Positions 37,337-46,578 of a stretch of 64,000 nt of DNA are shown here, piece by piece. Made by a program: the position numbers and the translations under genes. Under the pieces are notes generated by a model. The model made no database searches, was not told the origin of the DNA, and worked only from the letters and a program-made list of their open reading frames with translations. Source of the stretch: Chloroflexota bacterium. Its GTDB lineage: Bacteria > Chloroflexota > UBA11872. Within the stretch, counting starts at the first letter, position 1. Each line of letters opens with the position of its first letter. The DNA is taken from positions 1 to 64,000 of the forward strand of contig JAJDZD010000013.1 in the NCBI GenBank assembly GCA_022824865.1, in the 5' to 3' direction.

Positions 37337-37657
37337 ATGTCTCCGCAACCCCGCCCGCAAGTGCCCCCACCCCGCCCGCCGCACCCCAACGTCGCCACCC
37401 CCTCGCCTGGTGACGCCCCGCGACGGCTCCCGATCCCTTCCCTCGCCACCGCGAGCCGCGACCTGCGCGGTCCGGTGACCTGCGGCCGCGCCGTCCTCGC
37501 CCCGGCCCCGCTCACAGACACCCCGGATTCACGCCTCCATTCCGCCCCCCAAACCCCGCCCAAATGCGCCCCGAAAGAACCGAAGAGTTTTTTAGAAAAA
37601 ACTCTTAACGCGCACGAACCCACCCCATTCCGCACCCCCCGCCAGACCCTCCCATGA
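37337..37657 (+). CDS. Doubtful proline-rich open frame
   Basis: A 106-codon frame rich in Pro/Arg (PRPQVPPPRPPHP...), directly at a predicted transcription start and ending in ATGA overlap with the debranching-enzyme gene. Third positions are GC-rich as in real genes, but the whole stretch is C-rich and the translation resembles no family. It could be a leader peptide giving translational coupling, or chance. Confidence 0.2.
   Translation: MSPQPRPQVPPPRPPHPNVATPSPGDAPRRLPIPSLATASRDLRGPVTCGRAVLAPAPLTDTPDSRLHSAPQTPPKCAPKEPKSFLEKTLNAHEPTPFRTPRQTLP
37583..37606 (+). repeat. Perfect AT-rich inverted repeat
   Basis: AAGAGTTTTTT (37583-37593), spacer AG, AAAAAACTCTT (37596-37606): 11 perfect pairs in otherwise C-rich DNA, 47 nt before the debranching-enzyme start. 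It does not look like an intrinsic terminator (AT stem, no following T-run). An operator or a curved DNA element is possible. Confidence 0.6.
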
Positions 37658-39642
37658 GCGACCTCCACCTCCCCGCCGACCTCTTCACCGGCGCCCCCGA
37701 CCCGCTGCTGGAGCGCGAGTGGCTCGTCACCAACGGCGTCGGCGGCTTCGCCTCCGCCACCCTCGCCGGCGTCGCCACCCGCCGCTACCACAGCCTCCTC
37801 GTCGCCGCCGACCCACCCCCCAACGCCCGCTGGGTCCTCGTCTCCGGCGCCGACGAGTTCATCCGCCACGGCGACGCCCCCGAGGTCCCGCTCAGCACCC
37901 AGGAGTACGACGGCGGCGTGCTCCACCCCGCCGGCTACCCCGCCATCGCCGCCTTCACCCTCCGCGGCCAGCGCCCCATCTGGCGCTTCGACACCGACGC
38001 CGGCACCGTCGAGAAGACCATCTGGATGGAACGCGGACGCAGCCGCACCTTCGTCCGCTACACCAACCACGCCGAGCACCCCTTACGCCTCCGCGTCCGG
38101 CCCTTCGTCACCCTCCGCTGGTTCCACGCCCTGCGTCGCGGTGCCGACTCGTCCTTTGAAGCGCTGCAGACCGGACCCGGCTCGCTCTCCGTTCGCGCCG
38201 ACGGCGGCGCTCCCTGCGTCCACCTCGGCGGCAGCGGCTGGCGGCTTGAGATGCAGTCTGACTGGTACTGGAACTTCCACCGCCGCGTCGAACAAGCCCG
38301 CGGCTTCGACTACATCGAGGACGCCTTCGCTCCCGCGGACTTCGTTGCCGAGGTACGCCCCGGACACGGCGTGACCCTGCAACTTGTTACCGATGAGCTT
38401 CAGTCCGCGGCCGATGTCGATGCCTCCCTGGCCAGGTTTGACGCGCGCTCCGTCTCGCTGGTGGCCTCCGCCGCCGATCCGTTGGAGCAGCGCTTGCGGC
38501 TGGCCGCGGACCAGACCCTCGTGCATCGCGGCCCGTCGCTTCCTGGCTTCGCCCCGGAGCCCAACACCGTCATCGCCGGCTATCCCTGGTTCGGCGACTG
38601 GGGCCGCGACACCCTGATCTCGCTGCCCGGCCTCTGCCTGGAAACCGGCCGCGCCTCCACCGCCAAGACCATCCTCCTCAACTACGCCCAGGCCATTGAC
38701 CAGGGCATGGTCCCCAACCGCTGGCCTGATGCCGGCGACGAGCCCGAGTACCACGCCTTTGATGCCGCCCTCTGGTTCACCCACGCCCTGGCCGCCTACG
38801 TACGCGCTACCGACGACACCGAAGTCCTGGACGTACTCGGCACCGCCTTGCTCGAGATCATCGACTGGCACATCCGCGGCACCCGCCACGGCATCCGCAT
38901 GGATCCGAACGATGGCCTGCTGACCGGCGGCGAAGACGGCCTCCAGCTGACCTGGATGGACGCCAAGTTCGAGGACTGGGTCGTCACCCCGCGCCGCGGC
39001 AAGCCCGTGGAAATCAACGCCCTCTGGTACGCCGGCCTCAAGTTCGCGGAGGAGGCGTTCGCCCGCATCGGCTGGCGCGACGCCTTCGACACCGACATTC
39101 TCTCGCTGATTGAGGACTCGTTCGCGACACGCTTCTGGAATCCAGAGACCGGCGGCCTCTTCGACGTCGTCGATGGTCCCGATGGCTCCGACCCCGCCAT
39201 TCGTCCCAACCAGGTCATCGCCCTCGCGGTCGCTGGGGACCTGCTCTCACCGCAGCAGCGCGCCTCGGTCCTCGCACAGGCCCGTGTGGCCCTATTGACG
39301 CCGGTCGGACTTCGCTCCCTGTCGCCCGACCACCCGGCCTACTGCCACTACTACGGTGGCGGACCGCGCGAACGCGACGGGTCTTATCACCAGGGCCCGG
39401 TGTGGAGCTGGTTGCTGGGCATGTACATCCAGGCCAGTCTCAAGGTCGGTGCTCCGGCCGATGAACTCCGCGGCCTGCGCGAGGCCATGCTGGCGCACCT
39501 GAGCGACGGCGTGGTGGGCGCCGTCAGCGAACTCTTCCAGCCCGAAGCCCCCTTCGCCCCCGAAGGCGCGCCGGCCCAGGCCTGGGGCGCCGCCGAATGG
39601 CTGCGGGGCCTGCGCCTGCTGCGAGCCGCCAATGGCCGCTGA
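37654..39642 (+). CDS. Glycogen debranching enzyme (amylo-alpha-1,6-glucosidase type)
   Basis: 662 residues. The N-terminal GDE_N domain (about 10-240) starts REWLVTNGVGGFASATLAGVATRRYHSLL; the C-terminal (alpha/alpha)6-barrel amylo-1,6-glucosidase domain shows VIAGYPWFGDWGRDTLISLPGL, TWMDAKFEDWVVTPRRGKPVEINALWY and a C-terminal AWGAAEWLRGLRLL; the Asp and Glu residues in these blocks are the usual catalytic and substrate-site residues. It hydrolyses alpha-1,6 branch points of glycogen or maltodextrin. The next gene overlaps its 3' end by 11 nt. Confidence 0.94.
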   Translation: MSDLHLPADLFTGAPDPLLEREWLVTNGVGGFASATLAGVATRRYHSLLVAADPPPNARWVLVSGADEFIRHGDAPEVPLSTQEYDGGVLHPAGYPAIAAFTLRGQRPIWRFDTDAGTVEKTIWMERGRSRTFVRYTNHAEHPLRLRVRPFVTLRWFHALRRGADSSFEALQTGPGSLSVRADGGAPCVHLGGSGWRLEMQSDWYWNFHRRVEQARGFDYIEDAFAPADFVAEVRPGHGVTLQLVTDELQSAADVDASLARFDARSVSLVASAADPLEQRLRLAADQTLVHRGPSLPGFAPEPNTVIAGYPWFGDWGRDTLISLPGLCLETGRASTAKTILLNYAQAIDQGMVPNRWPDAGDEPEYHAFDAALWFTHALAAYVRATDDTEVLDVLGTALLEIIDWHIRGTRHGIRMDPNDGLLTGGEDGLQLTWMDAKFEDWVVTPRRGKPVEINALWYAGLKFAEEAFARIGWRDAFDTDILSLIEDSFATRFWNPETGGLFDVVDGPDGSDPAIRPNQVIALAVAGDLLSPQQRASVLAQARVALLTPVGLRSLSPDHPAYCHYYGGGPRERDGSYHQGPVWSWLLGMYIQASLKVGAPADELRGLREAMLAHLSDGVVGAVSELFQPEAPFAPEGAPAQAWGAAEWLRGLRLLRAANGR

Positions 39643-40528
39643 CCCCGTCGCCGACTGGTCGCCCCCACCGGGCCGGCACGTCCAGGTCCCCGCCGGCGAC
39701 TGCTTTGTCCGCGAAGCTGGCGACGGCCAGCCAACCATCGTCCTGCTGCACGGTCTGCCTGACGACTCCCGCATTTACGGCTGCCTGCAACCCAGGCTGG
39801 CAGCGACTCACCGCACCGTCGCGCCCGACTTCCTCGGCTGGGGATCCTCACAGCCGAACGACGGACTCTCGCTCGGTTTCGACATGTTGGATCGCACCCT
39901 CACGCAGATCCTCGATGCCCTTGAATTGCAACGCGTCGTCCTGCTGGCCCACGACATGTCCGGTCCCGCTGCCCTTCGCTGGGCCGCCGCCCACCCCGAG
40001 CGCGCCCACGCCCTGGTTCTACTCAACACCTATTACGGCTGGAACTCCGCCCGCATGCCCTTTGCCCTCAAGCTGCTCCACCTGCCCTACGTCGGACGGC
40101 TGGTCCGGCGCTTTCTCGATATCGGCCGAACCGGTCTGTCGTGGCACGTCTACCGTTGGCAAGTCGGTCAGGTCTTGCCCGGCTGGACGGCCGACTTCGA
40201 TCGCTTGCTACGGATCTTTCACAGTGTCTTCCGGCACTCACCGACGGCCCGACGGGCCTTCCACACCGTCAACAATGAACTCGTTGACCAGATCGAATCC
40301 AACCAGCGCAGCCTGGAAACGCTCACCGCCCTGCAAACGCCCACGCTCGTCCTTTGGGGCGCCCGCGACCCCTACCTCAAACCGGCCGTTGCCCGCCAAT
40401 TCCACCGGCTGATTCCCAACTCTGAACTGCACATGGTGGCCGACGCCGGCCACTTCGTTCAGCTTCAGGCGCCCGACGAGATGGCCGACCGAATCCTGCG
40501 CTTCATTGGCGAGGCGGACCGAGGCTAG
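39632..40528 (+). CDS. Alpha/beta hydrolase with Asp nucleophile (haloalkane dehalogenase/epoxide hydrolase type)
   Basis: 298 residues: oxyanion-hole motif LLHGLPDDS (about 38-46), nucleophile elbow LLAHDMSGPA with Asp108 where esterases have Ser, acid Asp in VLWGARDPYLK, and catalytic His in DAGHFVQLQAP. The H-D-x-x-G elbow points to ester-intermediate enzymes such as haloalkane dehalogenases, epoxide hydrolases or fluoroacetate dehalogenases; the cap domain is about residues 140-215. The substrate is unknown. It overlaps the debranching gene by 11 nt and converges on the DUF6062 gene with a 4-nt overlap. Confidence 0.88.
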   Translation: MAADPVADWSPPPGRHVQVPAGDCFVREAGDGQPTIVLLHGLPDDSRIYGCLQPRLAATHRTVAPDFLGWGSSQPNDGLSLGFDMLDRTLTQILDALELQRVVLLAHDMSGPAALRWAAAHPERAHALVLLNTYYGWNSARMPFALKLLHLPYVGRLVRRFLDIGRTGLSWHVYRWQVGQVLPGWTADFDRLLRIFHSVFRHSPTARRAFHTVNNELVDQIESNQRSLETLTALQTPTLVLWGARDPYLKPAVARQFHRLIPNSELHMVADAGHFVQLQAPDEMADRILRFIGEADRG

Positions 40529-41307
40529 CGCGAACGGCGCTTTCTCGGAGGGTGCCGGTTGGATCGAATCGCGTTGGACCCACCGCGCCGCAGCTTCCGC
40601 GTCTCCGCCTTTGCGTCGTCCCGCGGCCGCTCGCGAATGCCGGTAACCGCGCGTACCCCGCCCACAATCGCCGCCCGCTCCTCGTCCGTCAGCGTCTCCC
40701 ACCGGTAGTTGTGATCCGACTTGCGAATGAACTCCAACAGCCGATCCCGCAGCGCCGACCAGCCCCGATGCTGACGGGCTTGTAGCGCCGCGAATCCAGG
40801 CCGCCGTCGCAGCGCCTCCCGCGCATGCGGCAAACAGAACGGATCGCCTTCGGCCAGCGCCTCGGCAATCTGATCGCCATGCTGCGTCAGCACGTCCAGC
40901 GCCCGCCCCGCCGCCGCCTCTTCCGCCTCGCACACCGGACACGTCGCCGGCAACCTCGGGCTCTGCGACCGACCTCTCGCCAGCCCTCGCAGTCGCGCCC
41001 GCATCCCGGTCGATCCGTCCGGACCAGCCTCCGCCGCGCCATCAAGCTCCTTGACCAGCGTATTCAGGATGTCGCGGTACGTAATCGCCACCGCCAGCGC
41101 GTCCAGCTTCTCCAGGAAGTGCCCGGCATGCACCTCGCAGAACCCGCGCGCTTCACGAATGGTCGCTCGCAGGTCTACGTCGTTGACGTGCTCATAGATG
41201 TACGAACCCAGGAACCGATCCGCTCGGCGCGTGGATAGCCGGCAGATCGCGCAGCCTGGACGCCCAAGCGCGTCCAGCAGGTCCTCAAACGTCGCTTCCG
41301 TGCTCAC
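40525..41307 (-). CDS. DUF6062 family protein with zinc-type Cys motifs
   Basis: 260 residues. Two paired Cys/His units are visible: GCAICRL with GFCEVHAGHF in the N half (about 18-22 and 55-64), and CPVCEAEE with FCLPHAR in the C half (about 120-124 and 155-162). This four-part arrangement is that of DUF6062, a family of unknown function mostly seen in Chloroflexota and Firmicutes. The C terminus is basic. The start is GTG at 41307. Confidence 0.8.
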   Translation of the reverse strand: MSTEATFEDLLDALGRPGCAICRLSTRRADRFLGSYIYEHVNDVDLRATIREARGFCEVHAGHFLEKLDALAVAITYRDILNTLVKELDGAAEAGPDGSTGMRARLRGLARGRSQSPRLPATCPVCEAEEAAAGRALDVLTQHGDQIAEALAEGDPFCLPHAREALRRRPGFAALQARQHRGWSALRDRLLEFIRKSDHNYRWETLTDEERAAIVGGVRAVTGIRERPRDDAKAETRKLRRGGSNAIRSNRHPPRKRRSR

Positions 41308-41414
41308 CGGCTATCGCTGTAGGTTCATATCCCTACGCAAGGTGCCACAACGCCGCTGCGGGCCGTGGTGTCGCCGCCCGTATACTCTGCCCGCTCGCTC
41401 CCGGAGCCGGTGCC

Positions 41415-42488
41415 ATGTCCACGCACTCGATTGCTGTAGTTCCCGGCGACGGGATCGGTCTCGAGGTCATTCGCGAAGGTCGCCTGACCCTCGAAACGCT
41501 GTCCGAGGTCACCGGCGACCTCATCCTTGAGTTCGAGGACTTCCCCTGGGGCTGCCAGTACTACCTCGATCACGGCGAGATGATGCCGTCGGATGCCTTG
41601 AAGACCCTGGAGCAGTTCGACGCAATCTATTTCGGCGCTTGCGGCTTCCCCAGCGTTCCCGACCCCATCTCGCAGCGCGAGATGATCCTGCTGATACGCC
41701 AGAGCTTTCAGCAGTACGCCAATATCCGCCCGGTCCGCATCTGGCCGGGCGTCCCTAGTCCACTCGCGCCCGACCGGCTGGAAGACATTGACTTCATCTG
41801 CGTCCGCGAGAATTCCGAGGGCGAGTACGCCGGCACCGGCGGTCGCGTGCATCGGGGCACCTCCTACGAGGTCGCGCTCCAGACGACTGTCTTTACCCGC
41901 GTGGGCGTCGAGCGTGTAATCCGGCACGCCTTCGACCTGGCCGAGCGCCTGGGCCGACGCCATGTCACCAACGTCACCAAGTCCAACGCCCTGCAATTCG
42001 CACCGGTGTTTTGGGACGAGATCTTCGACGAGGTTGCGAGTGAGTACCCGGCCATCACCACCGACCGCAACCTGGTGGATGCCTGCGCCGCGCGCATGGT
42101 GGGCAATCCCCAGACCCTGGATGTGCTGGTTGCATCGAACTTATTCGGTGACATCCTGTCCGACATCGGCGGCGCGCTGATGGGCAGCCTGGGCGTGCCT
42201 CCCAGCGCCAATCTCAGTCCGGGCACCGGCTATCCGCCAATGTTCGAACCCGTTCACGGCTCCGCGCCCGACATTGCCGGCCAAGAGATCGCGAACCCGC
42301 TCGCATCGATCTGGTCGGCGGCGATGATGGTGGAGGATTTCGGAAACACTGAGGCCGCCAACCTGTTGCTGGATGCCCTGGCGGATGTAACCAGTTCCGG
42401 CGTCCTCACCGTGGATTTGGGCGGCAATGCCTCCACTGGCGAGTTCGGCGAGGCCGTGCGCACGGCCCTCAAAGCCCGCGCATCGTGA
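41415..42488 (+). CDS. Tartrate/D-malate dehydrogenase (decarboxylating beta-hydroxyacid dehydrogenase)
   Basis: NAD-dependent isocitrate/isopropylmalate dehydrogenase superfamily, 357 residues: VVPGDGIGLEVI opening, FPWGCQYYLDHGEMMP (an aromatic block seen in TtuC/DmlA-type enzymes), the Arg-rich substrate region YANIRPVRIWPG, catalytic RENSEGEYAG and SNLFGDILSDIGGALMGSLGV, cofactor loop FEPVHGSAPDIAGQ. The tartrate dehydrogenase/D-malate dehydrogenase subgroup is preferred over LeuB from the WGCxYY-MMP block. A TATACT (41381-41386) lies 28 nt before the ATG and may be its -10. Confidence 0.9.
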   Translation: MSTHSIAVVPGDGIGLEVIREGRLTLETLSEVTGDLILEFEDFPWGCQYYLDHGEMMPSDALKTLEQFDAIYFGACGFPSVPDPISQREMILLIRQSFQQYANIRPVRIWPGVPSPLAPDRLEDIDFICVRENSEGEYAGTGGRVHRGTSYEVALQTTVFTRVGVERVIRHAFDLAERLGRRHVTNVTKSNALQFAPVFWDEIFDEVASEYPAITTDRNLVDACAARMVGNPQTLDVLVASNLFGDILSDIGGALMGSLGVPPSANLSPGTGYPPMFEPVHGSAPDIAGQEIANPLASIWSAAMMVEDFGNTEAANLLLDALADVTSSGVLTVDLGGNASTGEFGEAVRTALKARAS

Positions 42489-42577
42489 GAGGAACCCTTG
42501 TCGCGGTGTCCCGCGCTGCCTACGATTGAGCACCTAGGCCCCTGACGTTTGGCCGCCGTCGGCCGCTCTGATCCTTC

Positions 42578-43906
42578 ATGTTCGGCATTGGTGTCGCCGA
42601 GTTCTTCGCTGTTCTGGTCCTGGCGCTCATTGTGTTGGGACCGGAGCGGTTGCCGCGCGCCATGCGCACGCTGGGCCGTTGGGTGCGTCAACTGCGCCAG
42701 ATGACACGCGAGTTTCGCAAGGAATTCGCCGAAGAATTCTCCATCCTTTACGAGGAAATGGACGTCCTGCGCCAAGAAGCCGAGAACACGCGCCAGGAAC
42801 TGGCCGACATCCGGTCGGAACTCTCGGACACGTTGCAAGGCGCAGCGGACGATGTGAACGTGGCCGGCCAGGGCATCGCGGAAGACCTGCGCGGCGCGGT
42901 CAGCGCGGGTCAGGCTGGAGCTGAGGCATCGCCGGGAGCTTCTGGTCCGTCGGCTGGAACCACGTCGGCGCCGGCCTTGCCAGCGCCGGAGGCTAGTGAC
43001 TCGGCGACGTCAGCGCCGTCTGCGCTCCCGACCCCAGCGTCCGCTACTACGTCGTCGACGCCAGCGACGGCGTCCGAACCTCTGCCGGCGGCCGACGCCA
43101 TGGCACTGGCGATTAAGGACACCTTTGCTCCCTCGACCAACGGCCAGGCCGACGAGGCGCCGCCGACCGCCGCCGTCGAAGCCGCGCCCGAGCCTGCTCC
43201 GGTGGCCGAATCGGTGGCCCCGCAGCTGACCGGTCAACGATTGTCGGCCTACGCCCCAGACGTTAACGGTCCGACTGAAGCAGCCCCACCGGCGGGCCCG
43301 CCGTCGGTAGCCGCGCCCGCGCCTGAGCAAACCGCCGCAGCCGCCGCCACCACGCCGGACGAGCCAGAGGCACCTGCGGCGGCCCTCGGCCCGCCCACCC
43401 CGGGACTGCAAAACCAGATGGGCGGCTTCATGCGGCTCATGGTCATGCAGGCGATTGATGCCGATCCGGACTTTGCCGAGCAGGCCGAGGCCGCGCTTCG
43501 CAGCCAGGCTCGCGCCGATGCCGAGAGCCTCGGCGATCTTGAAGACCCCGAGCCGATGGATATCGCACAAGCATGGGCGGCCCGACGTCGGCATCTGGTC
43601 CCACACGACGCCGTGGAGGTCGACCAGCGAGCGGAGTCGTCAGCGGTGATTGAGTTCGGAACCTGCCCCTACGGCCTGACGCCGGGCAAGGACCATCCGG
43701 TCTGCAGCGTCAGCAACGTCTACGACGACGAGTTCTTCAAGCACTTCGACATGAAAGCCACCTACACCACGCGCATGAGCGATGGCGCCGATGGGTGCCA
43801 GCTCATCATCCTTACGCATGCCCGGATGCGGCAGTTCGGCCTCAAGATTGAGGACGACAAGCGCGAGCGCGAGGAAGTCGACGCCTGGGAAGAGGTGGAG
43901 GTCTAG
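42578..43906 (+). CDS. TatA/TatB-like protein fused to a C-terminal Cys-rich sensor-like domain
   Basis: 442 residues. Residues 1-45 are a Tat-type N terminus (FGIGVAEFFAVLVLALIVLGPERLP, TM helix, hinge, amphipathic helix), followed by a coiled helical stretch (about 46-95, EFAEEFSILYEEMDVLRQEAE), as in TatB. A low-complexity Ala/Pro/Ser/Thr linker runs from about 110 to 285. The C terminus (about 290-430) is a separate folded domain with FGTCPYGLTPGKDHPVCSV...DGADGCQLIIL; the CP-x(n)-HPVC-x(n)-DG-C pattern recalls V4R-like small-molecule domains. TatA/TatB proteins normally lack such a domain. No tatC is in the window. Confidence 0.8.
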   Translation: MFGIGVAEFFAVLVLALIVLGPERLPRAMRTLGRWVRQLRQMTREFRKEFAEEFSILYEEMDVLRQEAENTRQELADIRSELSDTLQGAADDVNVAGQGIAEDLRGAVSAGQAGAEASPGASGPSAGTTSAPALPAPEASDSATSAPSALPTPASATTSSTPATASEPLPAADAMALAIKDTFAPSTNGQADEAPPTAAVEAAPEPAPVAESVAPQLTGQRLSAYAPDVNGPTEAAPPAGPPSVAAPAPEQTAAAAATTPDEPEAPAAALGPPTPGLQNQMGGFMRLMVMQAIDADPDFAEQAEAALRSQARADAESLGDLEDPEPMDIAQAWAARRRHLVPHDAVEVDQRAESSAVIEFGTCPYGLTPGKDHPVCSVSNVYDDEFFKHFDMKATYTTRMSDGADGCQLIILTHARMRQFGLKIEDDKREREEVDAWEEVEV

Positions 43907-44001
43907 TGGTTCTCAGGAACGTGGAACGGGCTGACCGTTCTAGCGCCGTCGGCTACGTGCCGTCCGTGACTGGCAGCTGACTTCTGACCGGGATCCCGCG
44001 C

Positions 44002-44493
44002 ATGATCGACCGCCGCTCGTTCGGCGTGATCATGTCGGCCACTCTCCTGGCCGCCTGCGGCGCGGCGACCCAGGCATCGGATGCAACGCCGACCGAATCG
44101 GCGGATCTTCAGCGCCGGCAATACAAGGAAACGGTTGCGACGATCCTGGCCGACGAGCGGGCCGCGTTTGAAGCCTTCTTTGGTCCGGAGGCCGACACCT
44201 GGGCCACGTTGGAAGGCATTTCCGGCGCCGCGCAGCAGACGATTGAGTTTCGCGACATCATGCGTGACGCCCAGGCGCGCGCCGCCGAGCTCGAGGCTCC
44301 AACGCTGGGCACGCTATTCCATGGCACGTTTCTCGAACACTTCGACCGATTCGTCGGTGACGCCGAGGTGATTCGCGACGCGATCAGCGCTGGCCAGGCC
44401 GAGAAGGCCCTCGCTACCTACCAACGACTCCGCCGAGGCGCGTTTGAGCGCCTTGACTTCCTGTCCGACCGGCTGGCGCTCATCGACGGGTAG
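44002..44493 (+). CDS. Putative lipoprotein of unknown function
   Basis: 163 residues. A basic start (MIDRRSFGVIMSATLLAAC) leads to a lipobox LAAC with Cys at 19; a mature helical protein follows (AAQQTIEFRDIMRDAQARAAELE...). No family was recognised. The leading RR is compatible with Tat export but the motif is incomplete. It stands between the Tat-fusion gene and the convergent FtsH-like gene; a link with Tat export is only suggested by position. Confidence 0.6.
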   Translation: MIDRRSFGVIMSATLLAACGAATQASDATPTESADLQRRQYKETVATILADERAAFEAFFGPEADTWATLEGISGAAQQTIEFRDIMRDAQARAAELEAPTLGTLFHGTFLEHFDRFVGDAEVIRDAISAGQAEKALATYQRLRRGAFERLDFLSDRLALIDG

Positions 44494-44556
44494 GAGGGCC
44501 AGTCGACCAGACGCGCGCCCGGTGAAAGCCGGACGCGCATCTGGCGGTTCTGCTGG

Positions 44557-46437
44557 CTAGGAGTCCTCGGCGCCGCGAGGCTTGTATCGGTCTCGGAGTC
44601 TGCTGCGTCGCCGGGCACGGCCGGGCGAATCGTCGGAGTGTCCGTTGCGACCGTTCGCGCCATTGCCGCTACCGTTGCCGCCGTAGGCGTATGGCTGCGG
44701 CTCGGCGTCGACGCCGACCAGAACACCGCCTTCAGGCAGTGCCTTGAGTGACTTGCCCTCGGCGATCTTCTCGTCCCAGCGCTTGACCATGTCCTCAACG
44801 TCCTGGCCGTCCACCTCGTCGTTCTCGATCAATTCCTGGGCCAGTTCATGCACCGCGCCCGAGTACTCCGAGAGCAAGCCTTTGACCTTGCGGTATTCCT
44901 GCTCCAGTACCTGGTCGATCTTGCGCTTCATGCGCGGATCGTTGGCGTCCACCATCGGACCGAATGGCAGCGACGAATAGAAGCTGCCGTCCATGCCCCA
45001 GAAGCTGAGCATCTGGAAGGCCAAATGCGTCGCGCCGGCGAAGTCGGAGGTCACGCCCAGCGTCTGCGACCCAAGGAAAAGCTCCTCGGCGGCACGGCTG
45101 GCCAGGCTGACCTGAATGCTGGCCAGCAACTCTTCGCGGATGAGCACGCGCTTTTCCTCCACCGGCTTCCAGGCCGCCAAGCCCAGCGCGTCGCCGTGGC
45201 GGACGATGGTCACCTTGGTTAGCCGTTCCCACTCCTTGAGCTTGACCTGGGCGATGGCGTGCCCGGCCTCGTGGTAGGCCAGCCGCCGCCGATCCTCGTC
45301 GGTCAGCCCGCGAATCGGTTCGCGCAGTCCCCATTCATGGTTTTCGCGCGCCCGCGTGAAGTCGTCGTAGCTGATCGCGTCGCGCCCGTCGAAGTGCGCG
45401 TGAATGACAGCCTCGTTGATTACGAACTTGATCGCCACCGGCGTGTACAAGATCGTGTCGTTGGCCATGCGGTCCACCGGCATGTCTTCGTGCCGTACCT
45501 TGGCCAAGTAGTACTCAATGATGTCTTTGCGGCCGTCCAGGTCCGGCAGGTCCACGTGGATCTTGCGGTCGAAGCGGCCTGGACGCAGGAGTGCGTGATC
45601 CAGCGCCGACGCCAAGTTGGTGGCGCCCATCGTCAGGACGATTGGCGGCATGGCTCTGGTCTTCCGAAGTCCGATCGTTCGCAGAAGTCGTGAGAACCAA
45701 CCGTTGTCGAAGTTGGGCGGGTCCATCTGCAGCAACAACTCGTTCAGCAGGCCGAAACCGGCCCCGCCGCCAAACAAGCCGCCCATCATCATGCCGCCGC
45801 CTGTCTGCCCGGCGCGGGCCATGCCAATCGCGTCAATTTCATCAATGAAGATGATGGCGGCGCCGTGCTTGCGCGCCATCTTGCGGGCCTTGCCATAGAG
45901 CATTCGCACCCGCAGGTTGCCGATACCCATGAACATGTTTTGGAAACCCGGCGCCGAGGCGTAAGCGAAAGGAATGCCAGCCTCGTTGGCAATGACCTGC
46001 GCCAGGTAGCTCTTACCGGTACCCGGCGGACCCTCTAGAAGAACGCCGCGGGTGATCTCGCCGCCCATGCGCTTGAAAGACTTCGCGCCCTGCAGCAGCC
46101 GCACGACCCGACGCGCGACTTCCAGCACCTGGTCGTTCCCGCGATAGTCCGTGAAGTAGACCCCGGTTTCGCCCGGCTGGACCCAGTAGACGCGGCCCCT
46201 GCCCAATATGTAGAACAGAAAGCCGAATTGGACGACCATGAACATCATGGCGTAAACCAGCGTGAAAGCGAAGCTCAGAATCCCCAGCGTGATTTCTGAC
46301 GCATTCGTCAGGCCGTAGACCAACAGGCCTGTGAGGCCAAGGTAGAGGAGAATCGCGCGCCAGTGATCACGCACGAAGGTAAGCGGGCTGCGGCGCATAT
46401 GTGCCTGGCGCCGCACTTCAGAGTCCATGGAGGCCAT
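44557..46437 (-). CDS. FtsH-like membrane AAA+ zinc protease
   Basis: 626 residues from ATG 46437 (GAGGT 7 nt upstream; an in-frame GTG lies 6 nt earlier). Two close TM regions (about 28-44 and 49-78) replace the usual FtsH pair flanking a periplasmic domain. The AAA module has Walker A GPPGTGKS (136-143), Walker B IIFIDE (195-200), a Gly/Met-rich insertion just after it (about 210-230, TGGGMMMGGLFGGGAGFG) and the second region of homology RPGRFDRKI. The peptidase domain has HEAGH (389-393). The C-terminal tail is Asn/Gly-rich then basic. It probably degrades membrane or cytosolic proteins; it is a divergent relative and may not be the sole FtsH of the cell. Confidence 0.9.
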   Translation of the reverse strand: MASMDSEVRRQAHMRRSPLTFVRDHWRAILLYLGLTGLLVYGLTNASEITLGILSFAFTLVYAMMFMVVQFGFLFYILGRGRVYWVQPGETGVYFTDYRGNDQVLEVARRVVRLLQGAKSFKRMGGEITRGVLLEGPPGTGKSYLAQVIANEAGIPFAYASAPGFQNMFMGIGNLRVRMLYGKARKMARKHGAAIIFIDEIDAIGMARAGQTGGGMMMGGLFGGGAGFGLLNELLLQMDPPNFDNGWFSRLLRTIGLRKTRAMPPIVLTMGATNLASALDHALLRPGRFDRKIHVDLPDLDGRKDIIEYYLAKVRHEDMPVDRMANDTILYTPVAIKFVINEAVIHAHFDGRDAISYDDFTRARENHEWGLREPIRGLTDEDRRRLAYHEAGHAIAQVKLKEWERLTKVTIVRHGDALGLAAWKPVEEKRVLIREELLASIQVSLASRAAEELFLGSQTLGVTSDFAGATHLAFQMLSFWGMDGSFYSSLPFGPMVDANDPRMKRKIDQVLEQEYRKVKGLLSEYSGAVHELAQELIENDEVDGQDVEDMVKRWDEKIAEGKSLKALPEGGVLVGVDAEPQPYAYGGNGSGNGANGRNGHSDDSPGRARRRSRLRDRYKPRGAEDS

Positions 46438-46578
46438 CGCCACACCTCGTTTCCGGGCCGGTCCGTCCCGGCGGACGCCGGTTACCCGACAGCCGCCAGC
46501 GGGGAGTATTGGAGTATAGCCGCGGCTCTAGGGCCGTAAGGTGTCGAACATTACGCCCAGACGAGAAAACCGACCATC

